Of a stretch of 64,000 nucleotides of DNA, positions 10,559 to 23,395 are shown piece by piece. The notes below the pieces were generated by a model that saw nothing but the letters and a program-made list of their open reading frames with translations, was not told the origin of the DNA and made no database searches. The stretch is from Osmanthus fragrans (lineage: Eukaryota > Streptophyta > Magnoliopsida > Lamiales > Oleaceae), in the NCBI GenBank assembly GCA_019395295.1, contig CM033342.1, forward strand, positions 5,486,088 to 5,550,087. Reading direction: 5' to 3'. The stretch's first letter is position 1. Every line of letters starts with the position of its first letter. A program made the position numbers and the translations under genes.

Positions 10559-13500
10559 ATGAAGATATTGAATAAAGATTTCCCCTTACTTTTTATTTTA
10601 ACCTTGTTAATGTCTGTCCAGAAGATTTCCAATGCATTGGATACTATAACTACTTCACAGATCCTTAGAGATGGTGAGACCATTGTTTCAGCTGATGGAA
10701 CCTTTGAATTGGGATTTTTTAGCCCGGGAAATTCAAAGAATCGATACGTGGGCATGTGGTACAAGAAGATAACAGTTATGACTGTGGTATGGGTTGCCAA
10801 CAGAGAAGTTCCACTTACCAACAGATCAGGACTCTTGAAGGTTGTCGAGCCAGGACTACTTGTTCTGCAAAACGACACTAATGGTGTCATCATATGGTCT
10901 TCTAGCACATCACGACTTGTGAAAACTCCGGTTGCAAAATTGCTGGACTCAGGAAACCTTGTCGTGAAAGAAACAAATGATGATGGCCCCGAGAATTTCC
11001 TCTGGGAGAGTTTTAATTATCCGACTGATACATTGTTATCAGGAATGAAGTTTGGTTGGAACTTCAGAACTGGTCATGAACTGTATCTATCATCGTGGAA
11101 GAGCAATGATGATCCATCTGAGGGAGATTTTAGTTTTCACTTTGATCCTACTGGCTATCCTCAACATGTGGTGAAAAAAGGTTCAGTTGTGCAGTTTAAA
11201 TCTGGAGCTTGGAATGGACTCCGCTATAGTGGGACGCCAAACATGAGGAAAAATCCTATTTTCAAATATGGAATAGTTCTAAATAAAAACGAGGCCTACT
11301 TTGCTTTTGAGCTTCTGAACAGATCAATTATTTCGAAGCTTACATTGACGGCAAGTGGTGTTGGACAGCACTCGACTTGGATCGATCGAACACAGGGGTG
11401 GGTGGTATACATTACTGCTCCAACAGATAATTGTGATATTTATGGATTGTGTGGTGCTTATGGTAGTTGCAATATTGCGAATTCTCCGGTTTGTGGATGT
11501 TTCGATAAATTTTTTCCTAAAGATCCAAATGGATGGTCCAATGGAGATTGGTCGAATGGGTGTGTTTGCAGAAATCCCTTGAATTGTCAAAACAAAGATG
11601 TATTTCTCAAGTATTTTGGTATTAAATTGCCAGACAATCAATATTCTTGGTTTAACTTGAGTATGACTCTCAAAGAATGCAAGGTAAAATGCTTAAAGAA
11701 TTGCTCTTGTACAGCTTATACTTACTTGGATATAAGCAGAGGGAGAAGTGGATGCCTACTTTGGTTTAAAGACCTAATTAACATCAAAGAACTATCTGAA
11801 GAAGGTGAAGACATATACATCAGAATGGCTTCTTCTGAATTAGGTAACAATATGTAATATATAAATCCCAAATATTTAATCTTGTCTTATTTTCCTTTAC
11901 CGATGATCTGTATACTTATCAATTTCTAGGTTCTATATCATTGACAAAGAACTCATTTTATTTGGATATAAATTTTTGCAGAGTTAGAAGGGATGAAAAG
12001 AAAAGTTCTTGAAGTAGGTTTGTCGTTGTCCATAGGAATGGTTCTGCTTGGGCTTAGTCTGATGCTGTATCTTCGAAGAAGGAAGATAAGAAATCACAGG
12101 CTCAGAACAGGCAGTAAGAAGAGTCCACCACTTTCAACTACAGACATTAGGAGAAACAAAGCTTATCCATACTCAACTAATTGAAATCCTTCTTTTTCTT
12201 TTCTCTATCATGTTACATCTAATTCTTCACTTTTGTTTCAGGGAGGCAGGAAGACAACTTTATGGACCGTAAAAATGATGATAGTCAAAACAAAGACATG
12301 GAACTGCCGCTGTTTGATTTATATACAATAATTAAAGCTACGGATAATTTTTCAATTAATAACAAGCTTGGAGAGGGTGGGTTTGGACCTGTTTACAAGG
12401 TAATATATAATTTTTTTCATTTTTCAGTTTTAGTTTAACAGGGGAGGCACCACACTAGGGATAGATGCTCTCAGATATTTATCCTGTGTCCCAAATATAT
12501 GGATGATCACTAAACTACAGTATCAAATATTTGGTTTGTATAATCATTTGGAAATTTACTCTTCTTTTTAATGTGAAATTAAGTTCTTTAATACAAAAAT
12601 ATATGAACATCACACTAGGCCACGTGAAAAGTGAGTGGAAGATGATATGCAAATTGCCATTTTGCAAAACAAATACCTTTTACATGTATAATTTCTGATT
12701 AGGGCCTACTGGAGGAGGGGCAGGAAATTGCTGTCAAAAGGCTATCTAGAAATTCCCTCCAAGGACTCAATGAGTTCAAGAATGAAGTTATCTGTATAGC
12801 TAAACTACAACATTGAAATCTTGTGAAGCTTCTAGGATGCTGCATTCAAAGAGAAGAAAAGATGTTGATTTATGAATTCCTGCCCAATAGAAGTCTTGAC
12901 TTGATTCTATTCGGTAAGAAATATTCACTTCGCACAATTATCTCAATAGCAAGATCTATCATCAAGTGCAAGTTACACTTAATGACATAGAAAAGTTTCA
13001 TAGAGACCTTAAAGCTAGCAACATTTTGCTAGATTCTGACATGAACCCAAAGATATCAGACTTCGGAATGGCTAGAAGTTTTGGAGGAAACGAGACAGGA
13101 GCTAATACAAGCCGAGTAGTTGGAACATAGTAAGAATCTTAATCCAACAATTTGTGAACTGCTATTCGATTGCTTATAACTTAGATGCCTGATAAATTTT
13201 ATCATGCAGTGGCTACATGTCCCCAGAATATGCTATAGATGGTATGTTTTCAGTGAAATCAGATGTATTTAGCTTTGGCGTTTTGATGCTTGAGATTGTA
13301 AGTGGCAAAAGAAACAGAGGATATTCTCATATTGATCACCACCACAACCTTCTTGGACATGTAAGTACGGTGTACACTCACATTGTAATGAAATTATTCC
13401 TTATAGCACTTGGATTCAAAAGATGGTCCTTTAAAAGAATTCAATTAGTACAGGCATGGATGCTGTATAAAGAAGGAAGGTCACTGGAATTCGTCGATGA

Positions 13501-13758
13501 TTACCTTGGCGTTTCAGGTTACTTATCAGAAGTGCTGAGATCGATCCATGTGGGATTGTTGTGCGTTCAACAATGTACAGAACACAGGCCAAGCATGTCT
13601 TAGGTAGTGTTTATGCTTGAGAATGAAGTTGAGTTGCCTCAAGCTAAGCATCCTGGTTTTTTCACAGAAAGAGATTTGTTTGCTGCTGAAAGTTCAAGTA
13701 GCACAAATGCACCAAGCTCAATAAACCAAATGACCGTTACACAAACGGAAGCACGATA
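10559..13758 (+). pseudogene. SRLK-B: G-type lectin S-receptor-like Ser/Thr kinase, kinase broken
   Basis: Exon 1 (10559-11843) is fully open and encodes the signal peptide (MKILNKDFPLLFILTLL), B-lectin (DTITTSQILRDGET...), S-locus glycoprotein, Cys-rich EGF-like (DNCDIYGLCGAYGSC) and PAN (ECKVKCLKNCSC) regions. Exon 2 (11982-12113) carries the transmembrane helix, exon 3 (12242-12399) the juxtamembrane part and GEGGFGPVY, and exon 4 (12703-12913) VKRL. Exon 4 has TGA at 12814-12816 in place of the Arg of HRN. The 3' part of intron 4 and the first half of exon 5 are deleted (junction about 12985-13000, compared with 52256-52575 in SRLK-D), so only HRDLKASN onward remains (to 13129). Exon 6 is 13210-13360 and exon 7 13454-13758, with TAG at 13601-13603 in MSSVVF. 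A secreted or membrane-anchored ectodomain could still be made. The kinase cannot. Confidence 0.93.
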
Positions 13759-13979
13759 AGTTAACAAGTTAAATTTGTTTTTCTGATATTGCTTTTATCA
13801 TTATCTTAAACCGGAATACTAAATTGTATTTCTATTCATTACATACATTAATTTTCTATTTCAGTAGTTGGAGGATCTATTTTTATTAGGAGTCATGTCC
13901 CATGTTCAAGTCCTCCCATAAATGCTTTACAGTCATGTATGCATCTATAGTATGAACTGTCAAAGCACATGCCTCCATT
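13759..13979 (+). repeat. SRLK 3' flank, duplicated segment
   Basis: This segment is nearly the same as 59845-60070 (after SRLK-E) and 10074-10290 (after SRLK-A). The similarity to the SRLK-E flank resumes after the insert at 13980-14149 and runs to about 14660. Confidence 0.8.
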
Positions 13980-14149
13980 CAGGGGCGAATTTAGGGCCGG
14001 AATGAGCCTGGCTATAGCCCGGCCCTCCAGCCCAAATACTAATAAAAAAATTTTAATTTTTTTTTCCATATTAGCTCATGCTAAATTCCCCCCCCCCCCT
14101 CCCTCCCCGGTATTAGCCCGTGCTAATTTTTTTCCTAGATCCGCCCCTG
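13980..14149. mobile_element. hAT-type MITE
   Basis: This 170-bp insert starts CAGGGGCGAATTTAGG and ends CCTAGATCCGCCCCTG (inverted repeats). It is flanked by CCTCCATT (13972-13979) and CGTCCATT (14150-14157), an 8-bp duplication with one mismatch. The paralogous flank after SRLK-E (about 60058-60070) lacks it and reads straight through, which shows insertion after the duplication. It contains a C-rich run at about 14088-14108. Confidence 0.88.
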
Positions 14150-14560
14150 CGTCCATTCCTGAGTAATCGATTTTGATCATGAAATTGGTTTGAACACTGA
14201 TTTGATTAAGTCCATATGGCCGTGTTGTGAGAATAGTTACAACAGAAGGGTCATCCAATCTTTTCCAAGGAGTAAGAACCTATTAAGCCCCCGTTTAGCA
14301 AGCAATTTATGAACGTTTTATAAATTTAGTCAAAATCAACATTAATTTTAGCCACACATTCATTACTATTATCCACAAATTTTGTGAGACCCACTACAAT
14401 TTCTTTTTATATATCATTTTTAATTGTTCCAAACAAGTTAAATCAGTATTTCAATCTCATCCCTGTTACCAGTGTAATCAATCTCAGCAGGAAATTGCTT
14501 TTGCTACCTCTGTTTTCTGAGAAATTGGACTCTTAGCTGCACTTCTAATTCGCTAAACAG

Positions 14561-14604
<44 letters not shown>

Positions 14605-15649
14605 CATTTCAAACGATAAGAACAACATACTGCAATTGGTGAATTCAGCTAATAGGATACCAAAGTGGAGCAAAAACAATCCAGTCCAAACCCTTCACAA
14701 GAATTATCTCTTTCTTTCAATCGGGAAAACAAAATAGCTCGTTATCTTCATTTTAGTGCTCATTTTTGTTCTATCTCTTGTTATCTTCACTATGTCAGAC
14801 ACCTATAATGCTTAAACTGGGTCTACAAAACAATAAGATAAAAAGTTGAATACTTGGCATTAATGAATTAAATGGTATATTATTTATGTTAATTATTGTT
14901 CTTATTCATGATGTTGTTATTGTTCTATCATCGATGATAACACAAAAATATAGAAACAAAAAAACTTGAAACATCCAACTGAGACAGTAGGACAATTAGA
15001 ATTCCTGTACAAATAAGCAACACAAGCTTGAAATAGTCACCTTGAACTATAGCATTCAACATCAGAGAGTTGAAAGTCAAAGCTAAGGTCGAATAAATTC
15101 TGAGGCTAGATCTCAAGAGGTACCTAAAGATATATAGAGGATTGGCCTTTACCCAGTTCAACCTGGAAGCTAGCATAATATATCTAACATCAGATAAATT
15201 AAATTAACTTAATTTTACCTGCACAAATTTATAGCTGATATTTTCTTTTAAGCTAAACTGTTAATTATTCCGTGTCAATATCGATGGAAATAGGGAAGGG
15301 AAAAGCTCCAGTTACCATAGACTGGTCAGACATTGGAACCATTTAAGGTGATGGTCCATGGAACTAACACATCCATTTCAGTGAAATAGTGTTCATACTC
15401 GGAACTAATCATGCATAGATATTTGGGACATAATTTTCACCTTATAAAACTTTAGATTTGCCAATTGGGTGCCGTGGCTGTAATGACAATTTCTCAATCC
15501 TCTTACGAATTAATCCAAGCAAGGAAGTTGACATGTGAGAACTGGACTTCATATTAAGACAATATACTTTTATTTTATTTCATTTTTTGCCTACCTATGA
15601 ATTGTATTAAAGAAGAAAAACATAGTGAAAGAGAGATAGAACGAGAACC
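14150..15649 (+). other. Intergenic: duplicated 3' flank, A42 tract, then SRLK 5' flank
   Basis: 14150-14660 matches 60070-60570, and in this copy a short A run has grown to 42 A residues (14561-14602). 14990-15649 is the recurrent SRLK 5' flank (CACCTTGAACTATAGCA near 15038, ATAGATATTTG near 15415, TTGCCAATTGGGTGCC near 15459), leading to the ATG stump at 15650. I see no coding sequence between. Confidence 0.7.
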
Positions 15650-15700
15650 ATGCAGATACCAAATATATTATTTTCCCTTACATTTGTCATGATGACATAG
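15650..15700 (+). pseudogene. SRLK exon-1 stump 1 (start codon and signal-peptide region only)
   Basis: ATG at 15650 opens MQIPNILFSLTFVM, aligned with the first codons of the SRLK signal peptide. The match ends within about 50 bases, just before the LTR-like remnant at 15714. Upstream it carries the usual SRLK flank, so it is a truncated gene copy. Confidence 0.7.
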
Positions 15701-15713
15701 GAGCATATAATTT

Positions 15714-16284
15714 GTTAACAAACAAGAGAAAGATCACGAAGAAATAATTGAGAGCAAAGAAAAATCAATTTTTATTCATATATTTTGGTTTTCTATTATA
15801 TTGAATAAGCCCCTCTATTTATAGCGCAAATAAATTAAAAGAAGTTAAAAAGGAAACAAAATTCTAGTAAATTATAATTATATCAAAATATCAAAACTAA
15901 TCTTATCTAATCTAATTTAATCAAAATAATATATTTAGAATCAAGCTCTGCTTTTAAAATCATATCTAAACTATACTTCTATAAATTTAATCAAAATAAC
16001 ATATTTAGAATCAAGCTCTACTTTTAAAATCATATCTAAACTATACTTCTATTTTTATCTTTGTGCTTATCTTGATCGCCATCATTTTTTTCCCTGCAAA
16101 GAGAACTTGACTCCGAATCAACTTTTGAATGTTTGCACTTTGATCCTCGAACTTTGATATTTTTCACGTTTCGCTTGAATTTCGCTCCTTTCCTTCAATT
16201 TCACCTCCAAGCATCAAGTTTCACCTAAAAAAATAATATAGACACAAGACTAAGCAAATAATTTATCAAAATTAATGTAACATA
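15714..16284 (-). mobile_element. LTR-like remnant
   Basis: On the minus strand there is a TATAAATAG box (complement of about 15825-15833), then AATAAA near 15775, then a TTGTTAACA end at 15714, which is an LTR-like order. The minus-strand start TGTTACATTAA at 16284 is a guess, and I found no matching 5-bp target duplication. Inside is a 70-bp tandem duplication (15916-15985 and 15986-16050). It carries no coding region. Confidence 0.5.
15916..16050. repeat. 70-bp tandem duplication
   Basis: Two copies begin TTTAATCAAAATAA at 15916 and 15986. They differ at only a few bases (for example CTCTGC against CTCTAC). Confidence 0.92.
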
Positions 16285-17055
16285 TCCTGATTTGATGACC
16301 TAGATAAGTGTACCATATATATTTATCAATTAATCCGCATTTAAATATTTCCCTCAACTCTTCGTTGATGGCAATCAGAGTCCTTATATTTCCCTTCACT
16401 CTAGGTTGTTGGTGGTACATTGAACTGTCCTGTCCATGTCATTGAAAATGTAGTCCTATCTCAGAGATTCTAAGCAAGCATAGAAATTATTGATTACTTT
16501 TTTCTGTAAAAAACAGAAAAAAAAAATCCACATGTAACAAACAAAAAAAACACAGAGCACATAGAGCAGCAAAAATGAAGAACAGGGTGGAGGAAAAAAA
16601 AAGGCCTTTTCCGGAGAGGGAGAGAAGTACTGTATTTTGCTTGAATCAAAAAAGGTCACTTACAACTGATATATAAAAATGAAAAGCTCAGTTTTGGCTA
16701 CACAAAAGCCTTTTTAATCACCCATTCAAAAAACATAATTATTTACTTATACATAAAACCCGGACTAAAGTACAGAAAACCCGAACTTAGAGAACATAAG
16801 AAATCTAATCGTCATGGTCACCTTTCCTCTGCGGTAGATTGACCTTGACAGCCTAGAGCAGGAGTTTTAGAGTAAATCTTCAAGTCCTTCAATTATAAAC
16901 ATTTTCTTGACCTTAAAGTACTACTTCAGATTCCCAAATCAAGAAACTAAACTGTGAGCACTGGAGCCCATGATCAGTCAATATGCATTGAAGCTAACGT
17001 TTATGGCCTGCCTAGCAATTCTATTTGACAAGAAAAGGTAAAACACACTGAAACC
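16285..17055 (+). other. SRLK 5' flank preceding stump 2
   Basis: 16330-17055 matches about 33950-34615, the flank of stump 4: both have TATTTCCCTTCACTCT, AGCAAAAATGAAGAACAGGG, GATTGACCTTGACAGCCTAGAG and GGAGCCCATGATCAG. It is therefore a segmental duplicate. A minus-strand reading frame of 67 codons here is poly-F/P low complexity with no sign of being real. Confidence 0.72.
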
Positions 17056-17500
17056 ATGAGGATATCAAATAAATATTTCCCTTTACTTTTTGTCATAAGC
17101 TTTTTTTATGTCCATCCAGAAAATCACCCAAAGATTCTCTATAACTACTACACAAATCCTTAGAGACGGTGATACCATTGTGTTATCTGGCAGAAGCTAA
17201 GAATTGGGATTCTTTAGCCCTGGAAATTTGAAGAATCGATAAATGGGCATGTGGTACAAGGGAATAACAGTTACGACCGCATTATGGGTTGCCAACAAAG
17301 AAATTCCACCTACATTTATATATCTGGAGTCATGAAGGTCATCGAGCCAGGACTTCTAGTTCTTCTAAACAACAGTAATGGTGGCATCATATGGTTTTCA
17401 AATACATCACAATCTGTGAAAACTCAGGTTGTAAAACTGCCAGACTTGGGAAACCTTGTTGTGAAAGATGTAAATGATGATGACCAGGGAAATCCCTGAG
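17056..17500 (+). pseudogene. SRLK exon-1 stump 2 (signal peptide and most of the B-lectin region)
   Basis: ATG at 17056 opens MRISNKYFPLLFVIS, and the B-lectin region can be followed in shifted frames (ITTTQILRDGD, LGFFSPGN, VIEPGLLVLLN, VKLPDLGNLVVKD). A stop interrupts it near 17199 (SGRS then TAA), others follow, and similarity stops abruptly at about 17500 after the DDD region. Downstream sequence is a different duplicated block (17515-18720). It is a dead fragment. Confidence 0.88.
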
Positions 17501-17514
17501 ACGATAAAAACTTA

Positions 17515-18720
17515 CATAAGATCTATTTAATTTGGCTTTAATTGTTAAATCCCTGAGACGATAATGGATTGATTTCCAGTTTTGGCTCTAAATTTGAGAA
17601 TTAATAATTAATTAGAGATTGTGGAGATAAACCATGGTGGATTTAAAAATCTATGTAATTTTATTTCTTTCTTCTTAATTAAAATTTTGTAAAGTAGCTT
17701 AAAATTATAATTAATTTCGATTAAATTAGACTTTTATTTTAGCAATCTCTATGGATTTGATGTCGTTGCTCATTGACTCTGCATTCCAAATGCTTTGCCT
17801 GCATGGAATTAAATAAAAACTCCACAAAAACAGAGAAAACTGACCATCCTATAGCAGGACAATTCATGTTCAAAAAGTTAAATGACATTTAGAAAGCTTT
17901 TACCGATAAGCAAGTTGACTCAAAATAATCACCTTGAAATATGGACGTTACTGAGTTGAAAGCCATAGCTAAGGTCTAATAAAGTCTAACTGTGGACGCC
18001 ACCGGCCATATCTTAAATAAGACAATGTACCAGGGTACCTAAAAGGCTATATAAAGGAGTTCAGATTGAGTTCAACCAGGACGCCAAGAACAAGATAATA
18101 TAATGCTAGCACAATTAAATGAACATATATCAATCTATAACACTGTTATAGATCATAATTTCTATTAAAATGAACTGTTAATTATTTTCTACAAACTTAG
18201 ATAGCAAGACCTTGTTATTCCAGGTCAATATTGATGGAAATGGAGAAGGGAAATAGCTAGGGAGGTCAACGAGTAAATTTTTTTTAATTCTCGGCTCATT
18301 ATAGGCTGGCTGGGGCTTTTTCCGGGCTAAGCCGGCGAGCCAAATCTACATCCCTAGAAATAGCTCCAGATACCATAGACTAGTCCCCTCATTCTTGGAT
18401 CCAATTCATTGAATAGTCCTATCCATATAGATGAAATAGTGGTCCTACTTGGATCTAAGCATGCATAGATATTTGAAGCATAATCTTGACCTTATAATAC
18501 TTCAGATTTGGCGATTGTATGCAATTTTTTCCAAGTTTAGTTAAGGTGTGTATGCTAAACCTCATATTCAGTCAATATGCATTAATCAAGCTTCTACATA
18601 TTTCCTAAAAATCAATTCTATTAAACAAGAAAAAGAAAGAGAGAGAGTAGAACTAGAACTAGAACCATGAAGATATTAAAAAAAATAATTACTTTTACTT
18701 TTTATCTTAATAGCTCATCG
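17515..18720 (+). repeat. Segmental duplication B, copy 1
   Basis: About 1.2 kb matches 53453-54582: both contain GATGGATTGATTTCCAGTTTT, CATTGACTCT, ACCAGGGTACCTAAAAGGCTATAT, GTTCAACCAGGACG and a terminal SRLK flank with exon-1 stump. The two copies end at the same place (TTAATAGCTC, then CGAAGA). Copy 1 has a small insert near 18258-18358 (CTAGGGAGGTCAACGAG to CATCCCTAG) that is missing from copy 2. Confidence 0.82.
18667..18720 (+). pseudogene. SRLK exon-1 stump 3
   Basis: ATG at 18667 (MKILKK...) aligns with the SRLK-B/D start MKILNKDFPLL, and the frame is lost within about 15 codons. The same stump occurs at 54513 in the duplicated copy. Confidence 0.68.
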
Positions 18721-19122
18721 AAGACAACCTAATTTAACTCAATCTCACCAACTCCTACACGTGGTAGCAATCCCTTTTAAATTCAAAATTTTAATTCAAA
18801 TGAAAAACTAACTTTTAAACAACTTCTTCAAACTGCAATATTTTGGGGCTGACTTATTCGAATCAACTTTTTCTTGAGCCTAAAATAGATAATTAAATAC
18901 GAGCTATCCAATGAGCCCCATATTAATATACTTTTCATTGCTTTATCAATAATTAATTATTTGACCCAAAATAATATTAGATTTAATACTGTTTTACCTT
19001 AGTACATCAACTTTCCAAAATTATAAAAATATAGCAAATAGAACAAATAGTTTTATTCTATAAAAATTTTGGAGCTACACACGATGTTCCTTTAAGATTT
19101 ATGAGTCCTTTGTTTTTGAGAT
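18721..19122. other. Intergenic, AT-rich
   Basis: I see no gene or clear repeat. It ends with TGAGAT (19117-19122), the left target duplication of copia 2. Confidence 0.5.
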
Positions 19123-19246
19123 AGTAGATTTTGGGAGTTGAAGTCTTGTTTATAATGTAAAGGAATATATACAAGATGAAAATACAATTTAGCCCCTAAC
19201 ACTAACAAGACCTTACAAGTTGGTACAAATACAACTACTTATTAAC
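19123..19246 (-). repeat. 3' LTR of copia 2
   Basis: At 124 bp, it matches 23396-23528 almost throughout (AGTAGATTTTGGGAGTTGAA..., ending TTAAC). It lacks a few bases of the other copy (TTGATAG near 23430). Confidence 0.92.
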
Positions 19247-19269
19247 TCTCCCCCTCAAGTTGGTGCATA

Positions 19270-22200
19270 GATATCACGCATGCCCAACTTGGATAGCATT
19301 GTATAGAATAGACCACTCGCAACTTCATGTGTCATTACATCGGCCATTGTTCTACCCTCTTGATGTATGGAACCTCTATATTTTTGGAGTCGAAATTATC
19401 TTTGATATAGTTCCTATCAAGTTCAACATGCTTTGTTCTATCATGTTGCACGGGGTTGTTTGTAATTTTAATGGCAGCAGTGTTATCACAAAAAAGTAAC
19501 ATTGGCTTGTCAGGACCAAAATCGAGTTTACTAAGGAGAAGTTTTAGTCATGTAAGCTCGGTAGTTGCATGATTCAATGCACGATATTCTGCCTCAGCAC
19601 TGGATAATGAGACAATATTCTATTTCTTACTCCTCCAAATCACAAGATTACCCCCAACAAATGATACATATCCTGATGTGAATTTTCTGTCCAATCTCGA
19701 TCCAGCAAAATCAGAATCCGTATAGCCCATATCTAAATGACCCCTTTTTGAGTACAGAATGCCCTTGCCTGGAGAGGACTTCAGATATGCCAATATCCTA
19801 TTAACTGCACTCATATGCTACTCACTGGGATTATGCATAAATTGACTCACAACGCTAACTGCATATGACAAATCAGGTCTCATGTGGGTTAGATAAATCA
19901 ACTTCTCCACCAATATCTGATCTCTCTTTGTTTGTAGGAATCTGATCAGGATAGATAGATTAAGTCATGGTTTACCTCAATGGGTGTGTCAACGGGGACA
20001 CAAGCCGACATACCAGTTTCTGCCAGGAGGTCAAGGACGTACTTACATTGGGATAGGATAAGTTCTTGCTGAGACCGTGATACTTCAATGCCCAAGAAAT
20101 ACTTCAAGGTACCGAAGTCCTTCATTTCGAACTCATTTGTCAAATGGCTTCGGAGTTTCTCAATCTCACTGGGATTACTGCCCGTAGCAATCATATCATC
20201 CACATACACAATGAGTATAGTAATATCATGGTCATCTCTCTTATAAAATAGAGTGTAATCAGCCAAGGCCTATTTAAAATCATACTTTTTCATTGAACAA
20301 CTCAATCTTCCAAACCATGCCCTTGGTGATTGTTTTAGCCCATAAAGGGCTTTCTTCAACTTACACACATTACCCCCTGGATGAGTGAAACCAGGAGGAG
20401 GATCCATATACACTTCCTCTGTCAGATCACCGTGAAGGAATGCATTTTTAACATCAAATTGTCTTAATGGCCAATCAAGATTGACTGCTAAAGATAGGAT
20501 GACTCTAACAGTATTCATCTTAACTACTGGGGCAAACGTTTCCTGGTAGTCAATCCCATAAGTCTGTGTGTACCCTTTTGCAACCAATCTAGCTTTATAC
20601 CTATCTACAGTTCCATCTTACCTGAATTTTAATGAGTATACCCACTTGCATCCCACAATCATTTTTCCTGGTGGTAAAAAGACCATCTCCCAAGTAGAGT
20701 TCTTTTGGAGAGCATTCATCTCATCTTCCATAGCGGATTTTCACTTAGGTTGATCAAGAGCTTCTTGAAAGTGATTAGGAATAGACACAGAAGACAATTG
20801 GAGGGCAAATGTCAGGTTAATCTTAGATAAACGATGGTACGAGATATAATCAGTTATGGGAAAGATAGCATTGGAAGAAGATTTCGAGAAACCAAACCTA
20901 TCAGGCTTATTATTGGCTTGAATGGGATATCTTCTATCCTGAGTATCAACAATATCTAAAGTTGCAGGATTAGAATCAGAAATAGAAATAGGAGTGGAAG
21001 GAGTAAGAAGAGTAGGTACCTCATTTTCAATCTCCGAAGAATCAGATGGCAATGTAGTATCAACCGGGGGGTTATCAACAGGGACAACAGGGGCATGGTC
21101 TAAGTCTCTCCTTGTATAACATTTTTGGAACAAGCGAGGTGATCTATCATTCTCAACTCGAGATTCATTTTGGGATTCGACTTGGAATTCCCCATTTTTT
21201 TCCAGAAATCCACACTTTCTTTTCATCTAACCACACTCGTTCCTCTTATTTACTACTAATCTCCTCCTGAAGAGGAACTAACGGCACGTCATTAGAAAAA
21301 AAGGATTCTGACTCACAGAATTCCACATCCATAGACACATAGTATTTTCCCGTAGGGGGATAAAAACATTTGTAGCCCTTCTGGGAATAGAGTGAAATCG
21401 TGACAACATTTTTAAAGGAGTTTGAAAGTCAATGATGCGAGCAGACATGCGGTTTATGAGAAAGACAACAGTAGTAACCGCTTCAGCCCAAAAACGTTTT
21501 GGAACACGCATAGTAAAACATAAGACCCGAGCAACTTCAAGAATGTGTCGATTTTTTCGCTCTGCGATGCCGTTTTGTTGAGGTGTGTAAGCACAAGTAG
21601 TCTGATGGAGAATGCCTTGAGTCGAGAAGAAATTGCTAAGGGTTTGATTGACAAACTCACGACCATTGTCAAAATGAATAACTTTAATCTGTGTATGAAA
21701 TTGTGTCTCAATCATTTTTGAGAATTTTGGAATAACCTGCCCGACTTCACCCTTAGATTTTAACAAATATATCCAACAAACTCTGGTACAATCATCAATG
21801 AAAGAGACAAAATATTTTTTACCTGTAATAGATGGAGTGGAAAAAGGCCCCCAGACATCAGTATGAATGCAAGTAAAAGGAACAGGACTTTTATTAAAAC
21901 TGACTTTGAAAGGTACACGATGACTTTTGGCAAAGATACATTGTTCACACCGCATAGTAGAACTAGAAATATTTTTGAATAGTTTAGGGAACAAATGTTC
22001 TAAGTAAGGAAATGAAGGATGACCTAATCGACAATGCCACAAAAAGATCTTATCTCTTTGAGAATATTTACTAACAACTTGAAGACCATGACTATCCTTA
22101 GTTTGCAAACACTTTGTTCCTTCCAAAAAATACAACCCTCCCCTCTCTCTACCAGTGCCAATCGTCATCTTCGTTTGATTGTCCTGAAATACACAATTAG

Positions 22201-22483
22201 TAGGTGAGAAGATGACAGAGCAATCAAGATCCTTTGTAATTTTGCTAATGGATAAGAGATTAGTGGAAAATGTAGGTGCAAGTAAAACAGATGAGAGAGA
22301 GAAAGTAGGTGAAAACAAGACACTTTCGGCTCCAGTAATTTTGACAGGAGCCCCATTAGCCACCTGAATAGACTGAATAGGTGAGGTTGTCAAGGAATCA
22401 AATGTGGAGGAATTACAGGTAAAATGATCGGTAGCTCCAGAATCTATAACCCAAAAATCAGATACAGTAGAAGTAGATTGCAA
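19270..22483 (-). pseudogene. Copia 2 pol pseudogene (protease, integrase, RT, RNase H)
   Basis: The longest open part (22483-21278) holds the protease motif WVIDSGATDHF, the integrase zinc motif (HCRLGHPSF, CEQCIFAK) and integrase core segments HTDVWGPF, FDNGREF and GIAERKN. The RT pieces are 20587-20270 (FDVKNAFLHGDLTEEVYMDPPPGF spans the palm) and 20266-19946 (YVDDM, YFLGIEV), separated by a stop near 20268. RNase H lies at 19814-19270 (DSDFAGS, SSAEAEYRAL, CDNTAAIKITNNP) with a stop near 19540-19620. Several stops and frame changes occur between 21280 and 20590. The protein is non-functional but well preserved. Confidence 0.92.
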
Positions 22484-23383
22484 TCCAAAAGTAGCTTCCC
22501 CAGAAGGCTAGGAGATGATGTTTCATGAATTAACGATGTAACTACTTTGTTATTTGCCATTATCTCAAGTCGTTAATGGATAATGTAACAACCAACCACA
22601 GACGACACAAGCATTGTCCACGTTCTCATACAAAAGTCAACACAGAAGCTACAACAGAGAAGCCTTGAACCTCCCGCCGAAAAACAGACTTCACAAGTCA
22701 CTGAGCCATCCAAACATCCACTAACCAAAAAATAATTAACAAGGACAATAGACAAGTCTGCCAAACACTTCAATTCTTTTGACTAAAAAATAAAAATATG
22801 GCACTTGAGCAATACATAGACAATACATACACTATTAATGCATATATTCTTCAAAATATGAAGATGAACAGCACGAGCATCCAGAACTTCAAACCCATAA
22901 ATGCAAGAGGCAAGATGATTAAACAAATAAGACAAACCAAATATTCCAGTGCAAGACAATACAAAGCACCCAACCACCAAGTACAATGGCTGAAATCGAG
23001 CAAAAACTCAAAATGCCAAAGTAGAAAATGTTCAAAAACAGTTTAAAACTGACCGAACCAAGACAGCTTTCCAGAATCTGTTATACTGGCCGAACAAAAA
23101 AACCCAATAGATGTAGGCTGCCGACTGGAGCAGAAAATGCCCAATAGATGCAGTTGCCGACTGGAGCAGCTGAAATCAAGCCTAGGGTTCGCGCCTAGGG
23201 TTCGGACTGGCCGCCGAAATCGCGCCTAGGGAAATCTCTGCAGGCTGCCGAGCAGCTAAAATCGAGCCTAGGGTTTGCGCCTAGGTTTCGAACCAGCCGC
23301 CGGAATCGCGCATAGGGTTCGGGAATGGAGGACTGGTCGGAGATGGAGGTACGGGAATGGAGGACTGGGGAATCGAGCCTAGT
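22484..23383 (-). other. Copia 2 leader region without recognisable gag
   Basis: This region lies between the primer site and the protease, where gag would be expected, but I find no UBN2-type gag or CCHC knuckle. 23130-23380 is GC-richer and repeats AATCGAGCCTAGGG and GGTTCG motifs. Gag has either been deleted or decayed beyond recognition. Confidence 0.6.
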
Positions 23384-23395
23384 GCTCTGATACCA
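23384..23395 (-). other. Primer binding site of copia 2
   Basis: The complement reads TGGTATCAGAGC (initiator-Met tRNA type), directly adjoining the LTR at 23396. Confidence 0.93.

Noticed and set aside
10495..10908. 137-codon frame antisense to SRLK-B exon 1, and similar antisense frames at 49794-50189 and 56397-56774
   Set aside because: They are shadows of the conserved sense coding sequence. They recur in paralogues only because the sense strand is conserved.
16456..16659. 67-codon minus-strand frame rich in Phe and Pro
   Set aside because: Low-complexity translation of A- and G-rich flank DNA. The duplicated flank at 34.1 kb does not preserve it.
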